Source: Perkinsus olseni (taxonomy: Eukaryota > Perkinsozoa > Perkinsida > Perkinsidae). From it: DNA of 64,000 nt. The DNA is taken from assembly GCA_013115135.1 (NCBI GenBank), contig JABANP010000233.1, positions 1 to 64,000 on the forward strand. The letters are read 5' to 3'. A program made the translations under genes and the position numbers. The notes under the pieces are model-generated. The model saw only the letters and a list, made by a program, of their open reading frames with translations, was not told the DNA's origin and ran no database searches. Positions 32,113 to 44,892 of the stretch are shown piece after piece. How positions within the stretch are numbered: the stretch's first letter is position 1; every line of letters starts with the position of its first letter.

Positions 32113-33423
32113 ACAGGCACCAGCAGCAGCGACCAGTAGTCGGACAAAATCTAATTCTGGACCGAGTATTTCGTTCTCGTTGAAGAAGCCGGGGCGGTGA
32201 CAGTCGTGGTTTTCAATCTCTGTTTCCATGGTTATCATGGGATTGTGTTACACAGCATTTTATAAGGGATGCCGGGAGCATCGAGCGGTCGAGCGCGTGA
32301 TTATGAGGTATCATTAATAATGGATGATAGCACCACGTTTTTCTTTCGGGCTAACTAAGTCTCGCAACAGAGAACTCATCGTTAAGTTGCTAGCATAGCG
32401 GCATCAAGTCTAAGCACACTGGCGACGGTGCTGAGCTTTGAGTCGAAACGCACACCACCTGTTGAGCCCGAAGTGTCCTCAAGAGTATCCCCATGACCTG
32501 TTCATCTGTAGGACTTCAAACTCAAGCAGAACTGCCTTCGATAATGAGACGTATCCAGTACAAGCAAGCCACGCACCAAAATATCAGATCGTTAAAAAAG
32601 GGCGAGAACTGATCATTCTGCTCGTTTCTCGTGAATCGTAAATCGTTTTGGTACATACCACCTGAAAACGGAATCACGTCAGACCGTTACGACACATCTC
32701 TCGCTCGCCTCGATCAACATCCTACCGTATAATTCCTACGCAAATATCAATGCTTTGCCAACTTGAAAATGCCATGTCTTGATGCGCTTGCTGCTCTTCT
32801 ATTACTCTGCCGCAATATTAGATTTAGTAGCAAGGTCCTCCATACTTCATCTCCGCTCACCACACTGATTAACATACTCCATGAAGATTCCATGCACGGC
32901 CGGCCAGCACTGGGGACGAGGTTCCGCGCGTGGAAAGTCCCTCAGTGCACCGAGGGTCCATGTACCTGGGGTAGGAAGTGGTGGGAATCAACCAAATATA
33001 TCCTCTAGTTTTTCTGTATTCTGCAAGCCGCTCGCTTGGCAAGCGTATCACCCCTGCCCACTTTTCAACGTGCCTAGGCGTGAGCGACAGCCACCCAGTG
33101 ACGCGCTCGCCTACGGTTTCCTGCACTTCACGGGAGTGATTAGCAGAACACATCCTTTCGGGATTGTAGTGAAAACACACACAATGACGCCCCTCGGTAG
33201 TGTCGACTAGGCTACACCGTAATCATTTGAACCAAGTAGCACGTTGCCCAGCCGACAACTGCGCTTGGGCCCCTCTTTCTGGTCGCCGCTGCGGCTCCAC
33301 GTCCCCGACGCCACATCCCTTATTTTGACGGACCGTCTAAACATGGACCTAATCGTTGTTTCACGACGGAGACCACCCACTCTGCGTGCGTAATTTACAT
33401 GCACCGACTGACTAGTTCTCCGT
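32113..33423. other. Region with no clear gene
   Basis: Open frames are short and unrecognised. A minus-strand ORF at 32869-33180 (VTGWLSLTPRHVEKWAGVIR) adjoins the retroelement remnant and may belong to it. Confidence 0.3.
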
Positions 33424-34200
33424 TAACAACAGTCAGAAAAAAGGTTCACCAAGCCCTCCAGTGCCGCAGGGCCGATGGTCAACCCGAAAGCCAGACTGTC
33501 GCACTTGAACTCCTCCCCCCACGTGGAGAAAAGTTGCTGACCGTTCGTGATGCGTAAGCGGTAGAACGCCTTTGTGATGTCTAAGAATGCGAAGGACTAT
33601 CGACCCCGATTGCGTAGCCCACATAATATTCTCAGACCTCAGACGTCGCAGCCAGAGTAGCTTGCCAACGGTAAGATAGCGTTCCAGAGTCGGGCGTCGC
33701 TGCACGGGCTGACCTTGGTAGTCTTTGCCTCGCCCTGTTTAACTGGGAAGATTACGATTGTCGGCCTGTATATGCACTGATATGCTGACGCATACATACG
33801 AGGTCTTGAGGAAACGAATTCCACCAGACTTCAAAACTGCCGCGACAGGCTGCCGCCCTTCACTCTCGATCACAGACGCACCCGACAAACGGTGGGCAAG
33901 CACTGGAAGCGTACCGTCATCGACAGACTTTCGGAGGTATCGTTCGGCCCTGACCCGCGGGTAACGTCAACCGGAAGTTCTTAGATGTTACCGGAAGGGC
34001 TCCTGTCTGAGCGCAAAAACAAGCAGGAGTGTCGCCAGAACCATGGGTCGGACCTTCACTGGCTTCAGGGCGCCGCTCTTGGAAATCATCTGCACAAGTT
34101 TTCTTCTGGGGGTCCACGAACGACTTGCCACGCAGCACGGTCAATTGAACAGGTGACCGGTAGATCAACTTCACCATGCTACTAGTGACGAGGGACACTG
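33424..34200 (-). mobile_element. Decayed LTR-type retrotransposon, reverse transcriptase fragment
   Basis: The minus-strand reading near 33595-33440 contains FLDITKAFYRLRI, LFSTWGEEFKCDSLAFGLTI and GPAALEGLV. These correspond to the catalytic-Asp block (LD--KAFY) and the following FGL---P block of Ty3/BEL-type reverse transcriptases. Upstream, LWNAILPLASYSGCDV and LRILCGLRNRG lie in other frames with stops between, so at least two frame breaks are present. Farther upstream (34198-33960) is an ORF containing LTVLRGKSFVDPQKKTCADD, possibly from the linker before the RT. No terminal repeats, integrase or YxDD box were recognised. The element is a dead fragment. Confidence 0.65.
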
Positions 34201-35131
34201 TGTCCCGGACACGGTTTTCCGTCCGCGATAGACCGTCCTTCAGGACACGATCGGCTGATGGTGATCATCATGGTCAGCGTGAAGATTATTGAAATAGCTT
34301 TCTACGTGATGGACACTTCGAAGAAAAATTTAAGGAAAGTTACTTCTCATTTCTACAATTTTCCAATATTGTGGCAGACATCAACGGAGCTTGTGCGCTT
34401 CCGCTTACCTTTTCAGTATCCAGAGCGTAAAGAAGGTCCACCCGGTGGACTCCACCGTAAATCCACGGCTCATGCCGAGACGCTGGGTGGCCGCATGCTA
34501 AGCATGTATCTCACGATGAGCACCTGTAGACGCCATTGAGAGGGATACCGAGTAGTGGAGCAAACCTACGCTGCAGCGCTCTCTTGTATGGCAGCCCGTA
34601 TCAGATATGATATCTCCATTCAGTTCACATGAGCTGATCAAATAATGATTATCAGGGCTTCGCCGACTCGAATAAGGGCAGCAACCAGCAATGTCAGTGA
34701 GCGAAGTGAAAGAACACGGTCGTAAAGATCTTCTGTGGCATGAAGAAACAGTCGTAACCTGCCGACTCTCATTTCCAACTCGTTCAAAGCAGCACTACTT
34801 TGTTAACTACAAACAATTCACACATGTCATGAATTGAAATGGCGAACTTTCGAAACTGGTATGAACTTCTCGTCTTCCTTCTGGCACCACCATCGCGGTA
34901 TACCGTGCTCAGTCTTATCAAAGATATCACATCGCAGACCGAAGCGCTCCACGGAGTGAACAATGTCAGATTCACGCCAACACTCCCACAGCGCTGGCCC
35001 TTGAAAAGCAAATATCCTGAATTGACATATGAACTACCACAAGCTCACCTCGGCCATGGAAGTCATAAGAGAATTTTCGGCCCTCCTTTCTAAGCGCCAC
35101 GCAACCGTACTGCTCCTCAGGGTGGACCAAG
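34201..35131. other. Region with no clear gene
   Basis: Short ORFs only. It may include more of the retroelement's 5' part or the 3' flank of the glycosyltransferase gene. Confidence 0.3.
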
Positions 35132-37504
35132 CTATCGCCGAGGAGATCCCGCTGGCACATGCACTGTTCCTGATGCGCTGTTGGTATAGAAAAGACCTGC
35201 GAAACGGCTAAACAGAATTGTTGTTGTGCCATCATACTCTTCACCCACTCCTGTTTTGTCCCCGGCATGCAGTGCTACTCCTGCTGTGAAAACGCCATTG
35301 CCGAGCCACCCTAGGTTTAAGAACCCATCGAAGGAAGCCACAAACTTGAACCAGTGCTGGTACTCCTCCCCAGCAAAGAAGTCCAAGTCGAAGACGTATG
35401 GTGGGTGGTTGGCCGTCATCAGCATACCGTCTTCCTTCGCGTTGGCCATGACATCCTCGAGAAACGCACTGTTCCGCAGCTTGTGTCCAAAGGCCTCGTT
35501 GTAAAGTGAAATCACTGCATCCAGATGGTTCACGCGCCCGCCAGCGACGTGTATAACTTGCGAAAAGAGAAAATAAGTCCCTTTGGTCAGCATGGCGGCC
35601 ACAGGGTCCGCATGAGAAGCATCGATTGGGAAATATTGGTCCGTGTCTAGCCGCATGGTTAAGCGTGATGATCGTAAAGCCGAATGCTTGAATACAGGAC
35701 CCGACTCGAAAAGGCACACTTGCCTGTATCCCAGCGGCCGTGGATGAACTGTGCTCTTTGAACTCATCGAAAGGGGATCATTCGATGCCTCCGAAGAAGG
35801 GGTACGAACGAGGCCATCAAACCCGGAGTATTTCTGGGTCATGAACCATATCCTGTTCATAGACGCAGTCGCCAGGGCCCCGCGCTGTTTCTTAGACAGG
35901 CTGGTGTCATAGAAGATAACCACAGGGTGATCAAAAGCGTAGTTGAAGCGCTGCCATAGTAGCTCGAGGGAGAGCGCTAAGTCGTTGACATGTCTCGAGC
36001 TGTTGCTGGTGAGGTAGTGGATAGTCATGTTGGTTATGTCGCCGTCACTTATATCGCACAGAGGTCCTCTCATCGGTGGCAGACACTCGCAGTAGCCGTC
36101 AGCGCATAGGGCACGGTCGTCCAACATTCTCAGACCGGAGCTTTCTCTCCATCGGAACTCCGCAAGGTGGTTACGCTGCGGCCTCGGGTCATCCTCGGTG
36201 AGAACAGCCGCTGTCTCTAGTCGTCTATCCGAGTCGAAGAAGGCCGCAAGAGGGTGACAGTAGAAGCCCATCTCCCATAGGGTTTTGCTTTCTGTTACCG
36301 GACGATCGTCCAGTAGACCATTCAAGACAAACACTGCTATGCTGAGTTCAACGTGGTGAAGAACGTAACCAAGTTCTGTTAGTTTCGCTTCCAGAGCAGC
36401 AAGGCTGCACTGTTGTGTCCAATTGCCGTTGCCAGTGGTGGTCGTCCAGTCCGGCGTCTTCCGTATCGTAGACCCCGCGAGTGGATCGAAGGGGAGGTAC
36501 AGTACTTTCACGCCTTGATGGTGCAGTACCATATCATGTAGCAATAAACAGTTGTGCAAACGCGGGTCTATATACAGCATGTCCGGAGAGAAATAATGAA
36601 GGCTTGCGAAGGCCGAGCGCGTGTACTTGAAGACTTCAGTGTGCACATCCGTTCTTGCTCTATAGAATGTCTCGCTAAAACCAAGGCCATAGTAGTGCTC
36701 AACCACCCCGCAGTAGGTGGTCTTCTGACCGTCAGTGTCGCAATAGACGTTCATGTGACGGCTCTCGCCCCTCGGCGATCTCTCATGTGCACGTCTCGGA
36801 GGATCGTAGCCATCATGTGATGCCTCGGTGTAATTCTCATTCGGATACCCACTAACCAAGCTGATGAGCACCCCAGAGAGCTTCACGCGCCGCGAAATTC
36901 TCTCCAGAAGTTCCTCAGGTGGAATGTGGGGAGCGTGTGAACCAGCAATATCCCGATACCCTGCCGAGCTAGGGCCAGTATATCCTCCTACTGCGCGCAG
37001 CGCTAGGCATCTTTTACTGGGCCGTACCAGCGACCTCATAGGTCTCGATATGAAGTCCGTGAAGGCATACTCGGGCACCAGAAGAGAAGCAGCAGCATCT
37101 AAGTTTGACGGTGTACTGTGGCAGGGCCGTCGTTTGACGCGCTCGTTCAGTTTGTGGACTTGATACGATGCTAGTAGTGATAGGAGCTCCTCTCTGTCAA
37201 CCTCGTTGCCCAGCATCGACCGGAGTTCTCTAGCCACTCCGAGAGGTAGTTGGGCGAATACGGCATCGAGTGTTTCAGCCGACTTCTTCAGAGACCCCAT
37301 CACCGCTAGGACACTCTGAGAGACCTCTCGTGCATAGAAAAGCTCAGAGTAGTGGCACATGCTCTGCAGTGAAGGCATGGATCTTGATACGAAGTAATAG
37401 GCATCCAACACTTGCCGAGTCGCTGCTTCTAGTGGACTATCGTGGAAGGACGACTGGGCCTGGACAAGGCTGAGGATACTCAGGACCGAGGCCGGAAATA
37501 TCAT
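35132..37504 (-). CDS. Secretory protein with EGF signature and GT15-like glycosyltransferase region (790 aa)
   Basis: A single uninterrupted frame. I start at the ATG at 37504 because it yields a textbook signal peptide (MIFPASVLSILSLVQAQ); the open frame extends only a few codons further to a TAA. The middle part (about residues 370-460: VKVLYLPFDPLAG, CSLAALEAKLTELGYVLHHV, AVFVLNGLL) resembles the end of FkbM-like methyltransferase domains (weak). CECLPPMRGPLC fits the EGF signature C-x-C-x5-G-x2-C. The C-terminal 270 residues contain RFNYAFDHPVVIFYD, TMRLDTDQYFPID with a DxD-like motif, and FDLDFFAGEEYQHWFKFVAS, matching the layout of KRE2/MNT1 (GT15) alpha-mannosyltransferases, which act in the Golgi. 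The likely role is glycosylation in the secretory pathway. This is an unusual fusion. Confidence 0.65.
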   Translation of the reverse strand: MIFPASVLSILSLVQAQSSFHDSPLEAATRQVLDAYYFVSRSMPSLQSMCHYSELFYAREVSQSVLAVMGSLKKSAETLDAVFAQLPLGVARELRSMLGNEVDREELLSLLASYQVHKLNERVKRRPCHSTPSNLDAAASLLVPEYAFTDFISRPMRSLVRPSKRCLALRAVGGYTGPSSAGYRDIAGSHAPHIPPEELLERISRRVKLSGVLISLVSGYPNENYTEASHDGYDPPRRAHERSPRGESRHMNVYCDTDGQKTTYCGVVEHYYGLGFSETFYRARTDVHTEVFKYTRSAFASLHYFSPDMLYIDPRLHNCLLLHDMVLHHQGVKVLYLPFDPLAGSTIRKTPDWTTTTGNGNWTQQCSLAALEAKLTELGYVLHHVELSIAVFVLNGLLDDRPVTESKTLWEMGFYCHPLAAFFDSDRRLETAAVLTEDDPRPQRNHLAEFRWRESSGLRMLDDRALCADGYCECLPPMRGPLCDISDGDITNMTIHYLTSNSSRHVNDLALSLELLWQRFNYAFDHPVVIFYDTSLSKKQRGALATASMNRIWFMTQKYSGFDGLVRTPSSEASNDPLSMSSKSTVHPRPLGYRQVCLFESGPVFKHSALRSSRLTMRLDTDQYFPIDASHADPVAAMLTKGTYFLFSQVIHVAGGRVNHLDAVISLYNEAFGHKLRNSAFLEDVMANAKEDGMLMTANHPPYVFDLDFFAGEEYQHWFKFVASFDGFLNLGWLGNGVFTAGVALHAGDKTGVGEEYDGTTTILFSRFAGLFYTNSASGTVHVPAGSPRR

Positions 37505-38159
37505 TGAGGGTTGATCCGAGCAGAACTGAGCAGAGCCGTCGCCATACCACTCCAATCGTAACCCAGGTTCAATTTATTAACAACACTGCACTGTGAGAGT
37601 CGGGCGAGCTCTGTGTTATCTATAGTGCAACTATGTGATTGGAGACCTACACACATGTGTAGGCCTTCGTTGGTGGTCCATCCGAATGACAGAGGCGGGA
37701 AAGTTATACGATTCATGATAAGCGAAGATGATGATGACGATATTCTATAAACTACCAAATAGTGCTGCTGCTGCTGCTGATGGTAGTAGTACTGACAGCA
37801 CATAGGCCACGGAACGCTAATACTGTGCCAAGCTGATGCCAGGATGATGATGCTGATAACAACAGTGAGACACATAAGGGCTCTAGTCGACAAGGAATCC
37901 CATAGGGCACGATTATAGTATCATAGGGAAGAGCTCAAGGTCAAACACAGGCAACAACATCATCAATACCGAAACACCGGCAATGACCACAGTGGGCAGC
38001 ACAAGTAGAACCGCGACTTGTGCACATCAGACTACGATGGCTACGTCCTACTCAACTCTCGCGCGCCCCAGATTCGGTAGTCGGCCATCAGCGAGGTGAC
38101 GGCGGCTTGGGTTGACCGACGAAGGGGCGGCGCGGTAGAGTTAGTCGTAGTAACAATCA
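37505..38159. other. Intergenic region, possible leader exon
   Basis: A minus-strand ORF at 37504-37893 starts MSTRALMCLTVVISIIILAS, a possible signal anchor, and contains a CAG run encoding Gln. It could be an alternative 5' exon of the glycosyltransferase gene, but no splice connection was convincing. Confidence 0.35.
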
Positions 38160-41100
38160 TCACCAAGCATCCGTCTGCTGACTCATCTGCGACTGTTGAG
38201 TACTCACAGCTGAAAATGAGCGGAGCGATGCAAAAAAAGTGATGCTGGAGCTGGTGGCGCTTACTCATAGAAGGGCCATAGGATGCACCTTGCGTGGGCG
38301 TGGCGAAAGCATCTTGAGACATCTGGCTCTCGCTGTATCCACTCGCGCTGCTGCTACCACCAGCAACACGACGCCGTCTGTCGCTCCGAGGTGCCCTATC
38401 TCGGGGGCCTGCGGGAGCTACATCATCTGAAGGGGAATCGTGGCGCTTAGAGCCGCAGTGATAGCGAGGTTCTTACTTTGGAAGTACTGGTTAGGTGCCC
38501 GCATGGCGGCCTCGGGAGCCGGAACGCTCTGGGGGATACCTCTATAGTAGTCGTTATCGAACAGTGGCGGTTCATCCTAAGAGGAACAGGTCATAGCGAC
38601 AGATGCACACGCAGAAATTGTAAACTAATTAAAAAGAAGGAATATATTACAAAAAATCAAAACTCTATTATAACCTATTTTATTTGTAAGTTTATACTTT
38701 TCCTGACGATCCCTGAGCGAAAGGCTTTATGTTTGTAAATTAGTTTTCATCACTGATACCAAGCAATATTCAAATAATAAAACTACTAAAAACATTTTCT
38801 TAGAATGCCAACGTATTCATACAGGATATAATTCATACCAATATACGAGGAAAAGTATATTCAGTTAGCAATATATGAATACACAATATCAACATCCCTA
38901 ACACAAAATGAATAGTGCCTACCTGCGTGAGGGTCTCTCGGGCGAAGCTTCTGGCGGACTGGTTACGACCTCCTGAGGTTCCACGATAGGGGGCCACCGG
39001 CACCACCGGCTCATCAATTTGAATCTGACACAACGATGATGGCGAGGACAGTGCCCGCACAATGCAAGCTTACGTGGCTTTGACGCAAGGCTGACAGCGG
39101 ACCTTCAACGATGAGATCAAACTTCTTCATATGAGACAGCAGACCATTCCAAACGGACGGCATCGAACCTACCAGGAGATGAACCCAACTCCCTCAAGGG
39201 CTTCCCTACCTCTTCCCTGATGGCCCACTGTAGTGGCCCTCGCAAGGACTTGTGCGTTGCCGCAGATCACGAGACCATACCTGATCGCAGTACTATAGAG
39301 AAGCATCGTGCGGCTGTCTCCTACCGGGCTCTCGTGAGGGCGACATTGAGACGTCGAGGGTCGTTGAGGAACCCTAGGCCAGCCCTCTGGTTCGACCGAA
39401 CACACGACAAAACGATGAAGTCCTTCTCTCGACCTGCGAGCGGACAAGCCGTGACCAACACCCAACCACGGTCCACACATCCTCACCTTGGAAGGCATCA
39501 ACACTGGCAATCTCAATAGTCTCGTAAAGCTTGGCACTCAGTGTAGTCTGCCGTTGCAGGACCTGCTGGATGTACCTAACGCGAAAGGGCCAGCTTATAA
39601 GCCCGAGATCCGGCCCTCATCAACCTACGCTCTCTGGCCTTCGTACGGCGTCACTACGCCGATCTGGGAACCCTAAAGAACACAACCTTATCACCATAAT
39701 GATACCACAGTAGTATCCAATCTCACCTTAAGGCCAGCTCTGAGGAAGTACGTGAGAATCTTCTCGATGTTGATGGCCTCTGATCTGTTCAGATACGACG
39801 TACCCGAAGCAGAGATCTCTTCTTGCCCTGAATAAAAGAGAGCAATGAGACCTCCCTCTAATAGGGAAGGGGCATGCTAATGGCGAGACAGCGCGACTAC
39901 AATGAATGGTGTAAGGATGGCCATTCTCAGTCTCTCATACCGAGAATTGAAGAAGCCCGGCTTACACTGGTGCACTCACAGTGAGGCACCGCCGACCTAC
40001 CAGTAGAGTTATAGAAGAACATCGGCATCTCCTCCCGCGGCCAGGGGAACTTCACACCGGAGACCTGCCTGTCTTCCATAGTGATACCATTTTGTAGACA
40101 ACCATCGTAGAAGGTCTGCCAAGGAACGATTGTCCACAGTACGAAGCAGTTGAAGTATCTTTTACTTGACTAGGGAACTCCGCAAGGCTAGGGTGCATAC
40201 GGTACTGCACTTCCAGACGGATGGGCCGGACACCCAACGCGATGAGACGTTCGAAGAGGGACTGATGACAGTAAGGCCTACACATTCTGCAGAAGAGAGA
40301 TGAACTCCCTACCTGCTTGAAGCCAGCCTTAGCAGCCTTCTTGCACATCACTACCGGACCTAGCTGCTTGTGATCACCCACCAGTATCACCTGGAGAGAC
40401 GAGTGGGGATTTCTCAATTGCGATATATTGATATTATGCTTGATGATAATACACCCGTATTGCGACGAAAAAATGATGAAAAACACATGCACATCAAGAT
40501 TTTCGTGTTTTAGAATAATATGATCTCTCAACCTATACGGCTGATACCACTCCTTTCGCACTTCGAACGGGAGATTGAACGACTAACGATCATTACCTGC
40601 TTAGCGCCATTGCAGATTGGAATCAATGCTTCGGGCTCACACGCTTGAGTGGCTTCATCGACCAGAACCTGTAAACAGCCAGCATGTCGGAAAGATACCA
40701 CCAAAGGTTACTACCATCTTGAAGCGTAGTTTTCCAAGTCGTGGATCACCAGCTCCTGCGCAGGTCGTGCAAATGACATCGGCGTTCTCAAGAAGTTCAC
40801 GCTCAACCTAAAGATACGCCCTCACGACCCACTTCCCCAGCAGAGCCGCTCCTACCTGACTCCTGAGAATCCGGAAACGCTTTTCATCGCTGGAGGTCAA
40901 CTCCCCAACTTCATCCTGGTAAGATACAAAAATAAAGATACGCCATCGCGCCATCAACTCTCCTCACCTTCAAATCGAATAACTTTCTGAATTCCTTTGC
41001 TTGTGGTGTCCGCATGTTTCGAATTTGCGTATGCAAGGACAGGAACTCCACAGGCGAATACAGACACTCGCGCGACTTCGCCAAGATACGCACAACCTGC

Positions 41101-44100
41101 CAGCAGCCAGCATGTCAGTCAACACTAGTAGAAGAGAAGCCCCACCTTCAGTCCAGTGAGATGAATCTTCTCAGCTAGCTGGTCCACAGCGATATTGGAA
41201 GGGGCCGTCACGAGGACCTGACAACAACAGTCTCAACAATAATAATTCGTGACGAAATTTATGAATGACAGTGGATAATCATGATGAATAATGATTGATA
41301 AGAAACAGCAATCTACCTGTCCCTGATTCTGCCGTGCCAAGTGGTATATGATACTCGCAGAGGTAACCGTCTTACCAGTTCCGGGAGGTCCCTACAGGAG
41401 GAGAAATGACGGATATGAGCAAGGCAGAATCACGCCACCTGAATGAGAGTAAGGGGCTGCTCCAAAGCCTTCTGTACAGCATGGACTTGACTGTGGTTGA
41501 GCTGGGGTAGGTTGGGAGCCGTCCAGTTCTTCGGAGGGTTGTGGATCCTGAACGACAACGCTGCTGTCACTGATGGCCAGCTCCCATTACTACTACCTTA
41601 TAGTAGTATTGGTTTCGATGGCCTGGCCCAGGAGCATGTGGTATCTACATAGGAAGGTCGAGACAGTAACAACGAACTGAGTGAGGAGGAGGTACTCCCG
41701 TCCCATCGACAAAGTAGTGTCTAAAAAATCACCCTGAGTCAAAGCGGAATTGCCCGATTTCTATTAGGTTATTGGTTTCAGTTCCCAGGTTATCACCATG
41801 CCAGGATAATCCTGGCAGGATTTCTCCTCTATCTCGCACTAGTATTCGAATATAACAGAAGCAGGCCACGTGCACCACTAGGGTTAGTAAGCAAAACAGA
41901 CGATGAAACAGTCCTTAGCGTCACTTTTGGACGAAGAGTTGACAATTTGACGATACGGTCGATCCATTGCCCTTACTACATGACACCCGAGACACTGGTA
42001 TCATCAACGGCAAAAGCCTTGAGTGCCTGAACGAGCATAGACGATCCTTTACAATCGACAGCCACCACCACGACGATTACATTTTGCATCCTGTCAAAGC
42101 TCGTTGCCTTCCACACGAACTCGACCGTGTATCCACTGGTCACGTCCCAAGGCCCCTTCTGATGGCTATACCTAAACAGTACCGATAACCATCATCTCCA
42201 CTCCCCTCAGGGCCTACTGTGGTCGTAGTTCTACGCAAACCTCCTCGCTGCTTTGCATCAGCTTCGTCACATGACCCACACCAATCCAACCCTGGAAATG
42301 AAATCAGCGGCGAAGGATGCCAAGGTCCCTACCTCATTATTGGTACCCCAGTCAGCCAACTTCAGGCGGATCTCATCCCCCGGCACGAGCTTGGCGCCAG
42401 CGGTTTCTTCTCTAGTAAAAATAGGGAAATATGCGCATCTTCTGTTGCCCATAGTAAGATCCCATCGCAGCTTGATATCGTGCTGGACAAAAATGGTCAA
42501 AAACTAGGCGGAGCGAAGCAAGAACCGAGCGCACCTTCGCTTGACTTTCCTTCACTTCCTTATCGTAAACTGCCTCCATCTCCACCAATGGACCAAACGT
42601 GTTTTGGTAAACGAACGCATCAGGATACCTACAGAATGGCCTCCACCACCCAAGGCCCCCTCCTCCAGCTTGTTACGTATTCCTCACTACAGGTAGGTCG
42701 TCCTCGGCTGCTGCGGCACCGGGCTTAGCCAAGTCGACTACCGTGGCCTGACGGTAGAGGGGTGTTGATTAACATACTCACGGTACAATATTAATTATGG
42801 TGGGGGCGGAGCATAAATCGTGACTAACGCGTTTTTTGCGCGGTCGCTAAGATTATGCCTCCACGAGTCGTGGACCACGACTATGTCGAGAGAACTCGCG
42901 GGACACATACGAAGTGCGTGGTCTGCGTATTCTATGGACAAACAAAACTTCCTCTGCGCCATGGTCGACGCTCCCGAAAAAAGTCCATGCCGGGGTTCGA
43001 ACCCGGGAGTTTCCGTCGAGCATCAGCAGGAGGAAGAATTACATTTTCCTTCCCTTCTCTCCACAGTTCCTCCAGTCTATTAATCTGGGAATTAGTGATG
43101 GGCCTCGTGTACTTGACCTCTTCCTCAGGCGTGGGGATCTTCACCAACCATGGCAGAAAGGCCCTCTCCTCAATGAGCGGCTGCAGCAGCGGGAATAATA
43201 ACAGAGACAGACAGAAAACGGTCAAACACTAACCTGCCACATTGAGATATCCCATTCGTCGTCTTTGAGTGTATTAGACCCCAAGCAGGGCTCTCGGCAG
43301 ATGAGCACTACGACGCTGAGGAAAGAGAGAGAGAATTTAGCAATAGCCATCCTGATGGCGATCATGGCTTTCGATTCGATAGAAAACCTACTCTGGCCTC
43401 ATGGCGATGTATTACCTGTCGGTCTTTGATGGTATGAAGCCCAGTACGAAGACGTTAGTGTTACCGCAAACGTAGCACTCCAGAAGAGAGGCCCCCAGAG
43501 GAGAGTCTTCATGCAAGCATACACTCTTGTGCTTTGACCTGAGCATGCGAGTATGTAATAAAGCATGCCAATCAGGGTGTGTGAGCTTAAGTCTATCGCC
43601 AAAAACCGGCTTGGTCAGACAAGCCCCGAAGTATCTCGATTCTACAAGGGAAGTATTGAGGCAAATTTCACGATCCGAAATTTTACCGCTCACGCACATG
43701 AGGGTAGAGGACACCTAACCTATGATACGCCTGAGGGGTATTATTTTTCTTCAGGCGTGAAGTTATTCACCTCAGAAATTGCAGACTCCGCTAAACGACG
43801 GAAATGATGAAAATTTCGACAAAACGCCACCTGGCAGTACACCCAGCACCCCTATTACCGCACTAGATGGTTCATAATATGGCTTCCACTAGTATTATGA
43901 TGGGAGTTGCAGAACCATCGCTTGCACACGTTGCACTGTACCACGCACTCAGGAGAGCTCAAGTAACAGTACCTTCACAATAGGGATGGAAGAGAGACGA
44001 AGTGACTATGCAATGGCACTACTGGCAGGCATGGTCCGGTAGCTTGGAGGGGTCGAACCCGTCCGACTCGATCCCCACGTAACGGCCGTGACCACCACCA

Positions 44101-44892
44101 TGATGATGACCGTGAGATCCTGCGGGCAAGGAATTCGGCAAGGAGCGAGCAACCAGTTGGCATACCGGGGAAGCCGGGCTGGCTTTGATCTACGGTACCA
44201 TCGTCAATCTCATCATCTACATCCGAGTCGGAGTCATCAGCCCACATCCGATGCTTGGACTCCTTAGAGAAGGCGTGCTGGTCGAGTGTCAGCTCCATTT
44301 CCTGAAGATTAGGGGAAGAGATGGTATGCCATGGCTGCCACTATCACCACTACTACTGATATCACCACTACCAATCAGTCAGTAAGCGCTGATGTCCATC
44401 AGGGGATGGAGGCGCCTTGAATAACGGTAAATTCGTGCCATGGCGTTCCATTCATAACTACTGGGCTCACTACTACTACCAGTCAGTCTGCGCATATATT
44501 CATCGAGGGACGTGTGCGTCTCGAATAACAGAAAATTTATGCCAATGTCCTCTATTTCTAGCATCTTTCCGAACGCGTTTCCCTCCACCACCACGACCCT
44601 CAGAATCTTCCTGTACCACTACTACCTGAGTCTTTCCCTTAGTGGATATATCCACATCAAGGAAATCAGTCATAGTACCAGCTCGTAAGGCAGTATTGTC
44701 ACTCGGTCCTGCAGGCCTGGCTCCCGAGGGGACAGCACCATTCTGATGACCCCCCGCCGAGGACGGTCCGAACATCAGATCCTCAATACCTATTAATGAA
44801 GTATACAGCAAGTACCACACTTCGACCAACTTGCCTTGAGAGAACTGTGACTCCCCGTGCTGCGTGAAGAAGTCGCTCGTATTGGACGTCAT
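38160..44892 (-). CDS. UPF1: UPF1 / RENT1 RNA helicase
   Basis: The ATP-dependent 5'-3' SF1 helicase that drives nonsense-mediated mRNA decay. It is read across many introns. N-terminus at 44892; acidic linker ([12 protein letters not shown], 44250); CH zinc domain ([13 protein letters not shown] near 43920, then [20 protein letters not shown] at 43470); [11 protein letters not shown] (43150); beta-barrel domain 1B (IKLRWDL, 42480); Walker A GPPGTGKT (41390); [20 protein letters not shown] (41080); [10 protein letters not shown] (40660); [19 protein letters not shown] (40370); [14 protein letters not shown] (40200); [10 protein letters not shown] (39800); SVDAFQ (39500); [11 protein letters not shown] (39330); and an SQ-rich C-terminus ([12 protein letters not shown]) with TGA ending at 38160. 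All helicase motifs looked for were present. The first intron is GC-AG. Two larger introns (44302-44625, 39828-40000) contain dispersed repeats. Confidence 0.95.
39918..39994 (-). repeat. Intronic dispersed repeat, family 2, in UPF1
   Basis: It lies inside the UPF1 intron 39828-40000. The plus-strand core ACACTGGTGCACTCA recurs with similar flanks at 59040-59111. Confidence 0.65.
44371..44450 (-). repeat. Intronic repeat, family 1, copy 1 (UPF1)
   Basis: In the sense of transcription it contains AATTTACCGTTATTCAAGGC and then GATGGACATCAGCGCTTACT. It lies in UPF1 intron 44302-44625, next to a second copy. Confidence 0.75.
44481..44550 (-). repeat. Intronic repeat, family 1, copy 2 (UPF1)
   Basis: A diverged copy (AAATTTTCTGTTATTCGAGA, then ACGTCCCTCGATGAAT) in tandem with copy 1 inside the same intron. 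Confidence 0.65.

Noticed and set aside
35132..37504. A metalloprotease or leishmanolysin-like identity for the 790-aa protein
   Set aside because: No HExxH motif is present, while a DxD-like motif and other GT15-like segments are.
42980..43015. A GGGTTCGAACCC sequence that looks like a tRNA T-loop/B box
   Set aside because: It lies in or beside a UPF1 exon, has no matching acceptor stem at the proper distance and no A box, and no cloverleaf could be drawn on either strand.
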